Notes: generated by a model not told the origin, from the letters alone. A stretch of 64,000 bases of DNA from Roseococcus thiosulfatophilus (GCF_017311575.1 NZ_JAFFQY010000004.1:62001-126000); one strand, 5' to 3'; numbered from the stretch's first letter, positions 55,893 to 64,000 are shown. Made by a program: numbers and translations.

Positions 55893-57125
55893 ATGAACCA
55901 GACGCTCGAAACCGAAGTCGCCATCCTGGGCGCAGGTCCCGTGGGGGCCACGCTCGCCGCCGCCCTCTCCGCCCGCGGCGTGCCCTGCGCCATCCTGGAC
56001 GCGGCCCCGCTGCCGCCCATGGAGTTGCAGGGCTTCGACGGGCGGGCCTATGCCATCGCGCTCGCCTCGCGCCGGGTGCTGGAGGCCGCGGGCATCTGGG
56101 ACCGCCTGCCCACCACGCCCTGCCCCATCGAGGGCATCAAGGTGGCGGATGGGCGCATCGGCGAACGTCCCTCCTCGCTGGACCTGGACTTCGAGGCGGC
56201 CGAGGTGGCGGACGACCCCTTCGGCTGGATGGTGGAGGCGCGGGCCTTGCGCGTGGCGCTCAACGCCCGCCTGCCCGAACTGCCCGGCGTGCAGGTCTTC
56301 GCGCCCATGACGGCCGAGGTGGCGCGCGACGCCGATGGCGCGACGCTTACCCTGCGGGACGGCAGGCGCGTCCGCGCCCGACTGGTGGTGGGGGCGGAGG
56401 GCCGCAACTCCCCGCTGCGCGCCGCGGCTGGCATCGGCAGCGCGCGGCATGACTACGGGCAGATCGGCATGGTGGGCGCCTTCGCCCATGAGAAGCCGCA
56501 CAACAACCGCGCGCTGGAACTCTTCCTCCCCGCCGGCCCCTTCGCGCAATTGCCGCTGAACGACCAGCACGAATTCGGCACCAGCCACCTGCCGCACGCC
56601 TCGGCCTTCGTGCTGGCGGAAAGCCGCGGCGTGGCGCAGCGCCTGCTGGCCATGGACGAGGCCCGCTTCAAGCGCGAACTCCAGCGCCGCCTGGGCGACT
56701 GGCTGGGCGAGATCGAACCCATCGGCCGCCGCTGGTCCTATCCGCTGACCGCCATGCACGCGCTGCGCTACACGGCCGAGCGCATGGCGCTGGCGGGCGA
56801 TTCCGCCCATGGCATGCACCCCATCGCGGGGCAGGGGCTGAACATCGGGTTCCGCGACGTGGAATCCCTCGCCCGCCTGGTGGGCGATGCCCATGCGGCC
56901 GGCGAGGATGTGGGCAGCCCCGCTTTGCTGCGCCGCTACCAGGCCGAGCGCCGGCCGGACGCGCTGATGATGATCGGCGCCACGCACGCGCTGGAGAAGC
57001 TGTTCGGCAATGACATCGGCGTGGTGCGGCTGGCGCGGCGCCTGGGCATCGCGGCGGTGGACCGCATCCCCGCGCTGAAGCGCGCCTTCGCCCGGCAGGC
57101 GATGGGGTTGCCGCTGCGCGCGTGA
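55893..57125 (+). CDS. FAD-dependent UbiH/UbiF/VisC family hydroxylase
   Basis: This 410-residue flavoprotein monooxygenase has the FAD-binding GAGPVGATLAAAL near the N-terminus, the mid-protein DGRRVRARLVVGAEGRNS and the C-terminal GDSAHGMHPIAGQGLNIGFRDVESL, together diagnostic for the ubiquinone ring hydroxylases UbiH, UbiI, UbiF and relatives. Which ring position it acts on cannot be told from this sequence alone. It diverges from glnK. Confidence 0.92.
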   Translation: MNQTLETEVAILGAGPVGATLAAALSARGVPCAILDAAPLPPMELQGFDGRAYAIALASRRVLEAAGIWDRLPTTPCPIEGIKVADGRIGERPSSLDLDFEAAEVADDPFGWMVEARALRVALNARLPELPGVQVFAPMTAEVARDADGATLTLRDGRRVRARLVVGAEGRNSPLRAAAGIGSARHDYGQIGMVGAFAHEKPHNNRALELFLPAGPFAQLPLNDQHEFGTSHLPHASAFVLAESRGVAQRLLAMDEARFKRELQRRLGDWLGEIEPIGRRWSYPLTAMHALRYTAERMALAGDSAHGMHPIAGQGLNIGFRDVESLARLVGDAHAAGEDVGSPALLRRYQAERRPDALMMIGATHALEKLFGNDIGVVRLARRLGIAAVDRIPALKRAFARQAMGLPLRA

Positions 57126-57282
57126 CGCCGTCACGCAAGTGACCAAGAAGTTTCATTCACACGGCTGATGATGGCCGTTCGCGCCGCGAATTGGCGGTTT
57201 GGCGCGGCATTTCCAACTTCCTGGGCAAGGGGACCGCAGGGTCCCGCGGCCTCCGGGCCGTCATTTCGACAGGAGTTTGGTC

Positions 57283-57627
57283 ATGACCGTGAATATCCGC
57301 ACCCTCGCCGCCGGCGCCGCGCTGCTGCTGGCCCCCGCCTTCGCCGCGCCCGCCCTGGCGGCCGACAGCGTGGTGGTGTCGCCCCAGTTCGGCACCCCTG
57401 CCTACGCCGCCGACAACCGCAACGTGGTGGGTGGCGGCGAAGCGCGCCTGGTCGGCTCGGGCGAGAACCAGCAGGTGGTTCACATCGGCCCCACCGTGGC
57501 GCAGGAGCCGGTCTTCGCGCACATGGTCGGCTCGGGTGAGGATGCGCGCATCATCTACAGCGCATCCCCGGACCGCGCGACGGCATTGAGCGAGGCCGAG
57601 CGCGCGACGCGCGGCCAGCGCGGCTAA
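57283..57627 (+). CDS. Small secreted hypothetical protein
   Basis: This 114-residue protein has a clear Sec signal peptide (cleavage around ALAADS). The mature part is about 90 residues with two similar segments, GGGEARLVGSGENQQVVHIG and HMVGSGEDARIIY, suggesting an internal duplication of a short strand-turn unit. No known domain is recognised. The ATG at 57283 follows AGGAG. A strong terminator follows the stop. Confidence 0.7.
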   Translation: MTVNIRTLAAGAALLLAPAFAAPALAADSVVVSPQFGTPAYAADNRNVVGGGEARLVGSGENQQVVHIGPTVAQEPVFAHMVGSGEDARIIYSASPDRATALSEAERATRGQRG

Positions 57628-57650
57628 CGCGCCGAGCCATTGGCGCAACG

Positions 57651-57683
57651 GGGCGGCGGGGCGAAGGCCTCGCCGCCCTTTTT
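57651..57683 (+). terminator. Rho-independent terminator
   Basis: GGGCGGCG (57651-57658) pairs with CGCCGCCC (57671-57678), followed by TTTTT. It is 23 bases after the stop of the small secreted protein gene and terminates plus-strand transcripts. Confidence 0.8.
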
Positions 57684-57697
57684 CGCGTCCGGGGCGA

Positions 57698-57735
57698 CTG
57701 ATCCACCGCGCCGGCGATCCGCCTGCGCGGACCAG
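57698..57735. repeat. Dispersed palindromic repeat, copy D
   Basis: It belongs to the same family as the copies at 29111, 41177 and 47042-47257: CTGAT with ACCAG (one G-T type change), CCGC/GCGG and GGCG/CGCC arms. The flanks GGGGCGA before and GCGCT after match the array copies. It lies between convergent genes and ends three bases before the stop of the binding-protein gene. Confidence 0.7.
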
Positions 57736-57738
57736 GCG

Positions 57739-59316
57739 CTAACCCTTGGTCACCCCCCAGAAGAAGGGCACCGGCGCGTTGACGATGCCCTGGACATTCC
57801 GCCGGAAGGCCGTGGGCTGGATGATGGTGCCCAGCGGCACGAAGGGCACGCTTTCGAAGGCGCGGGTTTGCAACTGCATGGCGATGCGCTGGCCCTCGGC
57901 CGGGTCGGTGGCCGCGATGAACGCCGTCCGCAGCCGTTCGATCTCGGGGTCCGTGGGCCAGCCGGCCCAGGCGGGCGCGCCATGCGCGCGCAGCGGCAAA
58001 TGCAGCGCCGGCCCCGCGACATCCAGCCCCACCCAGGAGGTGTGGAAGATGCTCCACCCCCCGCGGTCCGGCGGGTTGCGGTTGGCGCGGCGGGCCAGCA
58101 GGGCGGACCAGTCCGTCGCCACCAGCTCCACATTCATGCCCATGCGGCGCAGCAGGTCGGCCGTCACCTGCGACATCTGGCTGTTGGCCGGGTTGTCCAT
58201 GGCGGCCAGGATCACCACCGGTTCGTTGTTGTAGCCGGCCTCGCGCAGCGCCGCGCGGCCGCGTTCGAGGTTGCCCGGCATCACCCCCGTGCCCTGGTCC
58301 GTGCCGATCGGCGTGCCGCAGGCATACATGCTGCGGCACAGCGCCGAATATTGCGGGTTGCCCACCACGGCATCGAGATAGGCCTGCTGGTCCGTCGCCA
58401 TCAGCACGGCGCGGCGGATGGCCGGGTTGTCGAAGGGCGGGTGCAGCTGGTTGAAGCGGATCATCATCAGCGAACCCATCGGGTCGGTGATCTCGATGCG
58501 GACGTTGCGGTTGCGGGAGATGATCGGCAGCAGGTCGAAGCTGGGCTGCTCATACCAGTCCACCTCGCCCGTCTGCAGCGCGTTGGCCGAGGTGGAGGCG
58601 TCGGGGATGATGCGCCACTCCACCCGGTCCACCAGCACGCGCTTGCCGCCGGCCGCGCCAGAGGAGGGCTCGGCGCGCGGCACATAGCCGGCGAATTTCT
58701 CGAAGGCGGCGAGGCTCCCCGGCACCCATTCATTGCGCAGGAAGCGGAAGGGGCCGGAGCCCACCGTCTCGTTGTTGGGCACCTGCGGGTCGGAGTTGCC
58801 CACGCGCTCGGGCACCACGAAGAGCGCCTGGGTGGAGAGCTTGCCCAAGCTGTCCAGCATCAGCGGGAAGGGCTGCTTCAGGCGCATCTCGAAGTCGCGG
58901 TCCGAGGTGGCGCGCATCTCGTCCATCACGGTCATGAGCGTCTGGCCCATGGTGTCGCGCGCGCCCCAGCGCCTGATGGAGGCGATGGCGTCCACCGCGC
59001 GGACGGGCTCGTTGTCGTGGAAGCGCAGCCCCTCACGCAGGCGGAAGCGCCAGGTCCGGCCATCGGCCGAGACCTCATGGCTTTCCACCATCTGCGGCTG
59101 CACCTTGAAGTCGGTGTCCACCGCGAAGAGCGTGTCATAGACCATGAAGCCGTAGTTGCGGACGATGTAGCCCGAGGTCGCCACCGGATCCACGGCGCCG
59201 AGGTTGGCGTGCGGGATGAAGCGCAGCGCGCGGGCGGCGGCGCCCTGGGAGAGGGCCGGTGTCGCCAGGGCGGCAAGCCCCGTGCTGGCGAGGAAGGTGC
59301 GGCGGGAGGTGGCCAT
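57739..59316 (-). CDS. ABC transporter substrate-binding protein, peptide/nickel family (DppA-like)
   Basis: This 525-residue SBP family 5 protein has a Tat-like signal (TSRRTFLASTGLAALATPAL) and then the family motifs: WRFRLREGLRFHDNEPVRA, GSGPFRF and VEWRIIPDASTSANALQTGEVD. Such proteins bind oligopeptides, or other ligands such as glutathione or opines. No permease or ATPase gene lies in the window next to it, so the transporter is elsewhere or the gene is orphan. Confidence 0.9.
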   Translation of the reverse strand: MATSRRTFLASTGLAALATPALSQGAAARALRFIPHANLGAVDPVATSGYIVRNYGFMVYDTLFAVDTDFKVQPQMVESHEVSADGRTWRFRLREGLRFHDNEPVRAVDAIASIRRWGARDTMGQTLMTVMDEMRATSDRDFEMRLKQPFPLMLDSLGKLSTQALFVVPERVGNSDPQVPNNETVGSGPFRFLRNEWVPGSLAAFEKFAGYVPRAEPSSGAAGGKRVLVDRVEWRIIPDASTSANALQTGEVDWYEQPSFDLLPIISRNRNVRIEITDPMGSLMMIRFNQLHPPFDNPAIRRAVLMATDQQAYLDAVVGNPQYSALCRSMYACGTPIGTDQGTGVMPGNLERGRAALREAGYNNEPVVILAAMDNPANSQMSQVTADLLRRMGMNVELVATDWSALLARRANRNPPDRGGWSIFHTSWVGLDVAGPALHLPLRAHGAPAWAGWPTDPEIERLRTAFIAATDPAEGQRIAMQLQTRAFESVPFVPLGTIIQPTAFRRNVQGIVNAPVPFFWGVTKG

Positions 59317-59447
59317 GGGTCGGTCTCCGGTCTGGGTGCCCGGGGAGGGGACCACGCAGGAAACCGTCCCCGCAAGGCGAAACCGACTCTTTTTGAGGCA
59401 AATCCAAGAGAGGGGACGGCGCCTGCCCAGTGGGCGGGCAGGGTGCC

Positions 59448-59807
59448 TCAGCGCCCGGGCGGGTCCCGGCTCCAGCCCTTCGCCGCCAGCGCCGCCTCAT
59501 ACGCGGCCCAGCGCGCGGCCTCTTCCTCGCCCAGCTTGCGCAGCCAGGCCCAGGAGTAGATGCCGCTGTCGTGCAGATCGTCGAAATGCAGCCGCACGGC
59601 GTAATGCCCCACCGGCTCGATCTTCATGATGCCCACATGCCGCCGCCCCGCGACGAGGCGCTTCTGTTCGGGCGAATGCCCCTGCACCTCGGCCGAGGGG
59701 CTTTCGACGCGCAGATATTCCGCGCTGAGGGCGAAGCGCGCGCCGTCGTCGAAGGCGATGTGCAGCACACGGTCCGCCGCGCGGTAGCGCAGCTCCGTAA
59801 CCTGCAT
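59448..59807 (-). CDS. DUF971 domain protein
   Basis: This 119-residue protein carries a DUF971 domain, the fold also found at the N-terminus of gamma-butyrobetaine hydroxylase. Conserved features include LRYRAADRVLHIAFDDG, AEYLRVESPSAEVQGHSP and the HDSGIYSWAWLRKLG ending. Function in bacteria is not well established; some link it to Fe-S assembly. Start overlaps the Trm112 stop by one base. Confidence 0.88.
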   Translation of the reverse strand: MQVTELRYRAADRVLHIAFDDGARFALSAEYLRVESPSAEVQGHSPEQKRLVAGRRHVGIMKIEPVGHYAVRLHFDDLHDSGIYSWAWLRKLGEEEAARWAAYEAALAAKGWSRDPPGR

Positions 59808-60004
59808 CAGGGCAGCTTGCGCGCCTGGTCGGGCAGCATGATGGGAATGCCGTCGCGCACGGGATAGGCCAGGCCCGCGGCGTCGCTGATCAGCTCGCCC
59901 CGGTCGCGGTCATAGCGCAGCGGTTTCTTCGTGACCGGGCAGACCAGGATTTCCAGGAGCTGCGGGTCCACGGCGCCGCCGGCGGGAGGGGGGGTCTGGT
60001 TCAT
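59807..60004 (-). CDS. Trm112 family protein
   Basis: This 65-residue Trm112/YcaR-type protein has [20 protein letters not shown] and the later [20 protein letters not shown]. Bacterial members are small, act as partners for methyltransferases or other enzymes, and often lack zinc ligands, as here (one Cys only). It lies between the Lon-N gene (9 bases upstream) and DUF971 (one-base overlap); this order is frequent in alphaproteobacteria. Confidence 0.92.
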   Translation of the reverse strand: MNQTPPPAGGAVDPQLLEILVCPVTKKPLRYDRDRGELISDAAGLAYPVRDGIPIMLPDQARKLP

Positions 60005-60013
60005 GGTCCGGTT

Positions 60014-60676
60014 CTAGCTGGGCCGCGCATCGGGCGGAAGGTCGCCGCCATCATGGGCATCCATCCGCAGCAGGGTGACGAGGGTGGCGGCGCGCTCGGT
60101 CAGGGTGGGCGCCTCCAGCAGCGCCTGCTTCTCCGGGATGGCGAAGGGGCAGACCATGGCGAGCGTCGTCACCAGCGTGGGCCCCGACATCTCCTCGATG
60201 GCGGACCAGTTGGCCTCGATGCCCTTGGCCGCGAAATAGGGGCGCAGCGCCTCCAGGATCTCGGCATGGGGCACCGGGTCCACGGGCGGGTCCAGGTCCG
60301 GGAGGTAGGCGCAGTAATCCGCCCGCACGCGGCGATAGCCGCGCCGCATCTCGATCTCCTCGGCCACGCGGAAGCGCAGCACGCCGGTCAGCGTCACCAG
60401 CAGCCGCCCATCCTCCGTCTCCGAGAAGGAGGAGACGCGGCCGAGGCACCCCACGCCATAGGTGACGCTGCCGCGCTCGGTGCGCGGCTTGGACGGGTCG
60501 CCCTGGATCATCCCGAAGAGCCGCCCTTGCGCCAGGCTGTCCAGCGTCATGGCCAGATAGCGCGGCTCGAAGATGTTGAGCGGCAGCCGCCCGCCCGGCA
60601 GCAGCAGCGCGCCCGAGAGCGGGAAGATCGCGATCTCGGCGGGAAGCTGCTCCGGGGCGGGCTGGAAAGGATCCAT
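60014..60676 (-). CDS. LON peptidase substrate-binding domain protein
   Basis: This 220-residue protein is a stand-alone N-terminal Lon (LON-SB/PUA-like) domain: EIAIFPLSGALLLPGGRLPLNIFEPRY, then GSVTYGVGCLGRVSSFSETEDGR. It lacks the AAA+ and peptidase parts of Lon. Such proteins are widespread next to trx-like and Trm112 genes; role unclear. It starts just after the CnoX-like gene. Confidence 0.93.
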   Translation of the reverse strand: MDPFQPAPEQLPAEIAIFPLSGALLLPGGRLPLNIFEPRYLAMTLDSLAQGRLFGMIQGDPSKPRTERGSVTYGVGCLGRVSSFSETEDGRLLVTLTGVLRFRVAEEIEMRRGYRRVRADYCAYLPDLDPPVDPVPHAEILEALRPYFAAKGIEANWSAIEEMSGPTLVTTLAMVCPFAIPEKQALLEAPTLTERAATLVTLLRMDAHDGGDLPPDARPS

Positions 60677-60678
60677 GC

Positions 60679-61608
60679 TCAGCGGAACAGGATGGTCGAG
60701 AGGCCGCGGCGGGCCTTCATGGTGGCGGGGTCGTCGAAGCCCCAGGCCTCGAAGAACTTCAGAAGCTGCTTGCGCGCGGCTTCGTCGTTCCAGGCGCGGT
60801 CGCGGCGGATGGCCTCCAGCAGCGCCTCCGCCGCCTCCTGCCGCTTCTCCATGCCGGCGAGCGCGACGGCGAGCTCGATCCGCGCCTCGTGGTCATCCGG
60901 GTTGGCGGCGAGGCGCTGTTCGTACTGGCCGAGCATGCCCGCGGCGGCGCGGCCCTGGGCGGCGAGTTCCATGGCGGCGCGCACGGCCGAGATCTCGGGG
61001 TGGGCCTTCAGCTTGTCGGAGAGGCTGTCCAGCATCTGCTGGGCCTGCTCCTCCTCCTCCAGCGCGATCAGGCAGCGGGCGAGGCCGGCCAAGGCCTCGG
61101 CGTTCTCCGGCTCCTGCTGGGCGAGGCCGGCGAAGAGTTCCAGCGCGCCCTGGGCGTCGCCCTGCTCCAGCAGGGCCTTCGCCTCGGCCAGCATCTCGGT
61201 GCCGGGCATCTGCCCGCCGGCGAGCTTCAGCAGGTTCTCGATGAACTTCTTCACCTCGCCCTCGGGAAGGGCGCCCTGGAAGAGGTCCGCGATCTGCCCC
61301 TTGTAGAAGGCGGCGACCGTGGGCACCGATTGCAGCGGCAGGCCCAGCTGCGCGAGCTGCTGGACGAGCTGCGTGTTCTTGTCGATGTCGATCTTGACCA
61401 GCTTCACGCGCCCGCCGGCCGCGCGCACCACCTTCTCCAGCGTGGGCGTGAGCTGCTTGCAGGGCCCGCACCAGGTCGCCCAGAAATCCACCAGGACCGG
61501 CACCTCGCGCGAGGCGTTGATGACGTCCTGCATGAAGGTCTTCTGGTCGCCATCCGACACGGGGTCGGGGCGCTGGGACGGGTTCTGGGGGTCGAGGATC
61601 ACTTCCAT
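60679..61608 (-). CDS. CnoX/YbbN family thioredoxin-TPR co-chaperone
   Basis: This 309-residue protein has an N-terminal thioredoxin domain with CGPC (Cys47, Cys50) followed by TPR-like helical repeats (about 150-309). CnoX (YbbN) of E. coli is a holdase that protects clients from oxidation and passes them to GroEL; E. coli YbbN has lost the normal redox motif, while the alphaproteobacterial form here keeps CGPC. The ATG at 61608 gives the usual N-terminus; upstream extension is non-coding. Confidence 0.92.
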   Translation of the reverse strand: MEVILDPQNPSQRPDPVSDGDQKTFMQDVINASREVPVLVDFWATWCGPCKQLTPTLEKVVRAAGGRVKLVKIDIDKNTQLVQQLAQLGLPLQSVPTVAAFYKGQIADLFQGALPEGEVKKFIENLLKLAGGQMPGTEMLAEAKALLEQGDAQGALELFAGLAQQEPENAEALAGLARCLIALEEEEQAQQMLDSLSDKLKAHPEISAVRAAMELAAQGRAAAGMLGQYEQRLAANPDDHEARIELAVALAGMEKRQEAAEALLEAIRRDRAWNDEAARKQLLKFFEAWGFDDPATMKARRGLSTILFR

Positions 61609-61742
61609 GGGAATTTCCTGGGGCCGCCTGTAGATGTTCCGGCGCAGGGATAAGGCAAGAGCGACATCTTGTCTTGTCCGGGCCGCGCGACAACCCGTCC
61701 GGACCATTGCGGCGGCGGCCCGGCCGGCACTAGCATCCCATC

Positions 61743-62042
61743 ATGGACAGCCCCGACCCCGATCGCCCCGCGACCCACGACCTCGGCGGAAACCCGCGCT
61801 TCCGCTGCACCCCCGTCGAACCCGATGACGACGCGCCGCCCAGCGACTTCGACAAGCGGGTGGACGCCGTGCGCTCGGTCCTGCGGGAGAAGGGCTTGTT
61901 CACGGTGGACGAGATGCGCTTCAACATCGAGGCGCTGCATGAAACAGAATATTTCGGCCTGACCTATTACGAGAAGTGGCTGCGTTCGGTGACGGCCGTG
62001 ATGGTCCGCAAGGGTGTCATCACCTGGGAGGACATCAAGTGA
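61743..62042 (+). CDS. Nitrile hydratase beta subunit, N-terminal half as separate protein
   Basis: This 99-residue protein has HDLGGNPRF near the N-terminus and the helical segment EALHETEYFGLTYYEKWLRSV followed by KGVITWEDI, both matching the N-terminal part of nitrile hydratase beta subunits. In thiocyanate hydrolase the beta chain of nitrile hydratase is split into two polypeptides in the same way (N-half here, C-half in the next gene). It overlaps the next gene by four bases (GTGA). Confidence 0.85.
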   Translation: MDSPDPDRPATHDLGGNPRFRCTPVEPDDDAPPSDFDKRVDAVRSVLREKGLFTVDEMRFNIEALHETEYFGLTYYEKWLRSVTAVMVRKGVITWEDIK

Positions 62043-62350
62043 GCCACGGCGTGCATGACACCGCCCAGGCCCGCTTCGCCCCCGGCGCGCGGGTGCGCGT
62101 GAAGCCCGGCCGGCCCGAGCGCATCGCGCCCATGCACCTGCGCACGCCGCATTACGTGCGCGGGCGCGAGGGGGTGGTGGCCCGCGCCCTGGGCCGCTTC
62201 CCGAACCCCGAGGATTTGGCCTTCGGCCGCCCGGGCGAGCCGCGCATCCTCTACCATGTCGAATTCGACCAACCCCCGGTCTGGGGCGAGGGCGAGGTGG
62301 GCGACACGGTGCTGATCGAGATCTTCGAACACTGGCTGGAGGAAGCCTGA
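62039..62350 (+). CDS. Nitrile hydratase beta subunit, SH3-like C-terminal half as separate protein
   Basis: This 103-residue protein matches the C-terminal, SH3-like barrel of nitrile hydratase beta: ARFAPGARVRVKPG, the conserved RTPHYVRGREGVVARALGRFPNP and LYHVEFDQPPVWGE, ending in EIFEHWLEEA. Start GTG 62039 overlaps the upstream stop; an in-frame start at 61976 lies inside the upstream gene. The alpha-type catalytic subunit starts 2 bases downstream. Confidence 0.86.
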   Translation: MSHGVHDTAQARFAPGARVRVKPGRPERIAPMHLRTPHYVRGREGVVARALGRFPNPEDLAFGRPGEPRILYHVEFDQPPVWGEGEVGDTVLIEIFEHWLEEA

Positions 62351-62351
62351 C

Positions 62352-62954
62352 ATGGCCGGAACCCCGCTGCCCGAAAGCGTCGAACTCCTGGACAAGCTCG
62401 TCGCCGCGCTGAAGCGCCGCGGCGTGCTGGTGGAGGAGGACATCGCCCGCTGCCAGACCCAGGCCGAGCGCGCCCAGCCCGAAACGGGCGCCCGCATGGT
62501 CGCCCGCGCCTGGCTGGACCCTGAATTCCGCGCCCTGATGCTGCGCGACGGCACCGCCGCCGCCGAGGCCTTCGGCGTGGCCATGGCGGGCGCGCCCCCG
62601 CTGGGCGTGCTGGAGGACACGGACAGGCTGCACCACCTGGTCGTGTGTACGCTGTGCTCCTGCTATCCGCGCGCGGTCATCGGCTACCCGCCGCACTGGT
62701 ACAAATCCGCCGCCTATCGCGCGCGGGCGGTGCGCGAGCCGCGCGCCGTGCTGGCCGAGTTCGGCACGGTGCTGCCCGCCGGCGTGCAGGTGCGCGTGGT
62801 GGACAGCACCGCCGACTACCGCTGGATGGTGCTGCCCACCCGTCCCGCCGGCACCGAGGGATGGAGCGAGGAACAACTCGCCGCCATCGTCACGCGGGAT
62901 TGCCTGGTGGGTGTCACGCTGCCCGTCGCGGAGAACGCGCGCATCGCGGCGTGA
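62352..62954 (+). CDS. Nitrile hydratase alpha / thiocyanate hydrolase gamma-type subunit (catalytic, cobalt type)
   Basis: This 200-residue protein carries the metal claw VCTLCSC (Cys99, Cys102, Cys104), the low-spin Co/Fe site of nitrile hydratases, where Cys oxidation occurs. The Thr between the first Cys and Leu is the mark of cobalt-type enzymes (Ser in iron-type). The YPPHWYKSAAYRARAVREPR segment and RPAGTEGWSEEQLAAIVTRD follow as in the family. After CSCYP comes Arg where many nitrile hydratases I recall have Trp. With split beta genes upstream it resembles thiocyanate hydrolase. It overlaps the MFS gene by four bases. Confidence 0.9.
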   Translation: MAGTPLPESVELLDKLVAALKRRGVLVEEDIARCQTQAERAQPETGARMVARAWLDPEFRALMLRDGTAAAEAFGVAMAGAPPLGVLEDTDRLHHLVVCTLCSCYPRAVIGYPPHWYKSAAYRARAVREPRAVLAEFGTVLPAGVQVRVVDSTADYRWMVLPTRPAGTEGWSEEQLAAIVTRDCLVGVTLPVAENARIAA

Positions 62955-64000
62955 GCCACACCGAAGCCGATGGCCTGCCCCCCGGACGGCGGGGGCTCGC
63001 TTCGGCCTGCATCGCCGCCGGCATCACCGTCACCGTGCTGGACGCGGCGATGCTCAACATCGCCCTGCCCTCGGCCGCCGCCGATCTCGGCCTGACGCCG
63101 GCCGAGGCGGTCTGGATCGTCAACGCCTATCAGATCGTGGTGGTGGGCACCCTCATCCCCATGGCGGCGCTGGGCGAGATCTTCGGCTTCCGCCGCGTCT
63201 GGGCCTGGGGGCTGCTGGTCTTCTCGCTGGCGGCCATGGTGTGTTCGGTCGCGCCCAGCTTCGAGGCGCTGCTGGCCGCGCGCATGGTGCAGGGCCTGGG
63301 CAGTGCGGCGGTGATGAGCCTGACGGCGGGACTGGTGCGCCACACCTACCCGGCGGCGCAGCTGGGCCGCGCCATCGGGGTGAATTCGATGACGGTGGGC
63401 CTCGCCTCGGCGGCCGGGCCGAGCCTGGGCGCGGCCGTGCTGGCGGTGGCGCCCTGGCCGGCCGTCTTCATCGCGCACATCCCCATGGGGCTGGCGGCGC
63501 TGGTCTTCGGGCTGAAACTGCTGCCGCGCGTGCCGGGGCGGCGGCGGCCCTTCGACATCACGGCCGCCGCGCTGAACGTGGCGGCCTTCGGTTTGGTGTT
63601 TCTGGGCATGGATCTGCTGCTGCACGCGCCCTGGCTGGCGGTGCCGGCGCTGCTGGGGGGCATGCTCTGCGCCGCCGCGCTGGTGCGGCTGGAGATGGCG
63701 CGGCCCGTGCCGCTGCTGCCGCTGGACCTGCTGCGGATCCGGGTGGTGCGCTTCGCCGTCTCGGCCTCGGTGCTGATGTTCGCGGCCCACATGCTGCTGG
63801 TGATCGGCATGCCCTTCCACCTCTCGGCGGCGGGGTTCAGCCCGGTGCAGATCGGCATGATCATCACGCCCTATCCGCTGGCGGTGGGGCTGCTCGGCCC
63901 CATCGCGGGGCGCTGGGCGGACCAGGCCAATTCGCCGCTGACCTGCGTGCTGGGCGGGGTGTTCCTCGCCACGGCGCTGGTGCTGCTGGCCGTGGTGCCG
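62951..64000 (+). CDS. MFS transporter, DHA2 (EmrB/QacA) family, 3' end cut by the window
   Basis: A GTG start at 62951 overlaps the stop of the nitrile hydratase-like alpha subunit (GTGA). The frame stays open to the window end, giving 350 residues so far. It has repeated hydrophobic helices, the motif LDAAMLNIALPSAAADLGLTP in the first helix and GEIFGFRRVWAWGLLVF (motif A) with the helix 5 motif AAGPSLGAAV. These match 14-helix drug exporters, whose full length is near 450-500 residues. Substrate unknown. Confidence 0.9.
   Translation, partial: MSHTEADGLPPGRRGLASACIAAGITVTVLDAAMLNIALPSAAADLGLTPAEAVWIVNAYQIVVVGTLIPMAALGEIFGFRRVWAWGLLVFSLAAMVCSVAPSFEALLAARMVQGLGSAAVMSLTAGLVRHTYPAAQLGRAIGVNSMTVGLASAAGPSLGAAVLAVAPWPAVFIAHIPMGLAALVFGLKLLPRVPGRRRPFDITAAALNVAAFGLVFLGMDLLLHAPWLAVPALLGGMLCAAALVRLEMARPVPLLPLDLLRIRVVRFAVSASVLMFAAHMLLVIGMPFHLSAAGFSPVQIGMIITPYPLAVGLLGPIAGRWADQANSPLTCVLGGVFLATALVLLAVVP

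Noticed and set aside
57698-57735. Terminator of the DppA-like gene
   Set aside because: It has no T run on the minus strand and matches the dispersed repeat family in architecture.

Overview
The window is a GC-rich (about 70 %) chromosomal stretch from an alphaproteobacterium, most likely in or near the Acetobacteraceae (Roseomonas-like). The evidence is a GcrA cell-cycle regulator with GANTC sites upstream, alpha-type gene neighbourhoods (prfA-prmC-DUF4167, ubiA/rsmE-gshA, coaBC-dut), a plant-type glutamate-cysteine ligase, a Bug/TctC solute-binding protein and very tight gene packing. The family placement is inference. I see no rRNA, tRNA, CRISPR array, insertion sequence or prophage.

Layout. 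1-2.9 kb: acpP-fabF-mltG (fatty acid synthesis, then murein lytic transglycosylase). 2.9-5.5 kb: prfA-prmC-DUF4167 (minus strand). 5.5-9.5 kb: pgi-mutL-histidine phosphatase (minus). 9.5-20.4 kb: a long minus-strand run with ubiA, an ETFB-type methyltransferase, a secreted 20-residue-repeat protein, a MaoC hydratase, a LOG protein, ribF, ileS-lspA-DUF3035 and a paired active/inactive M16 peptidase. 20.4-25.3 kb (plus): rsmE-gshA-coaBC-dut-moeB-DsrE. 25.3-30.4 kb: a complete branched-chain amino acid ABC operon, livHMGF and the binding protein.

30.4-36.9 kb (minus): an OprB-type porin behind a striking AT-rich palindrome that resembles a Zur operator, two EamA transporters, gcrA, an aminotransferase and a gamma-glutamyltransferase-like lipoprotein. 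37-40.8 kb (plus): DsbA-like thioredoxin, aspartoacylase-like deacylase, FAH hydrolase, YdhR-like protein and an SDR lacking its catalytic Tyr. 41.2-47 kb: a small polysaccharide island (two glycosyltransferases, a DUF4214 protein, manC, a secreted protein). 47.2-52.1 kb: LysR diverging from tctC, a PaaG-type crotonase and an acyl-CoA synthetase, which looks like a carboxylate uptake and activation operon. 52.1-53.9 kb: a 2OG-Fe dioxygenase and a lone LutA-like protein. 54-55.7 kb: glnK-amtB behind a sigma-54-like promoter. 55.9-61.6 kb: UbiH-type hydroxylase, small secreted protein, DppA-type binding protein, DUF971, Trm112, Lon-N and CnoX/YbbN genes. 61.7-64 kb: a three-gene, split-beta nitrile hydratase/thiocyanate-hydrolase-like operon leading into an MFS exporter cut by the window end.

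The least ordinary signals are: (1) a dispersed palindromic repeat family (single copies at 29.1, 41.2 and 57.7 kb, plus a tandem array at 47.0-47.26 kb) whose stems vary with compensation; (2) the Zur-like box before the OprB porin; (3) the split-subunit nitrile hydratase-like operon; (4) the GANTC cluster before gcrA; (5) several enzymes with altered catalytic residues (SDR, gamma-glutamyltransferase, crotonase).
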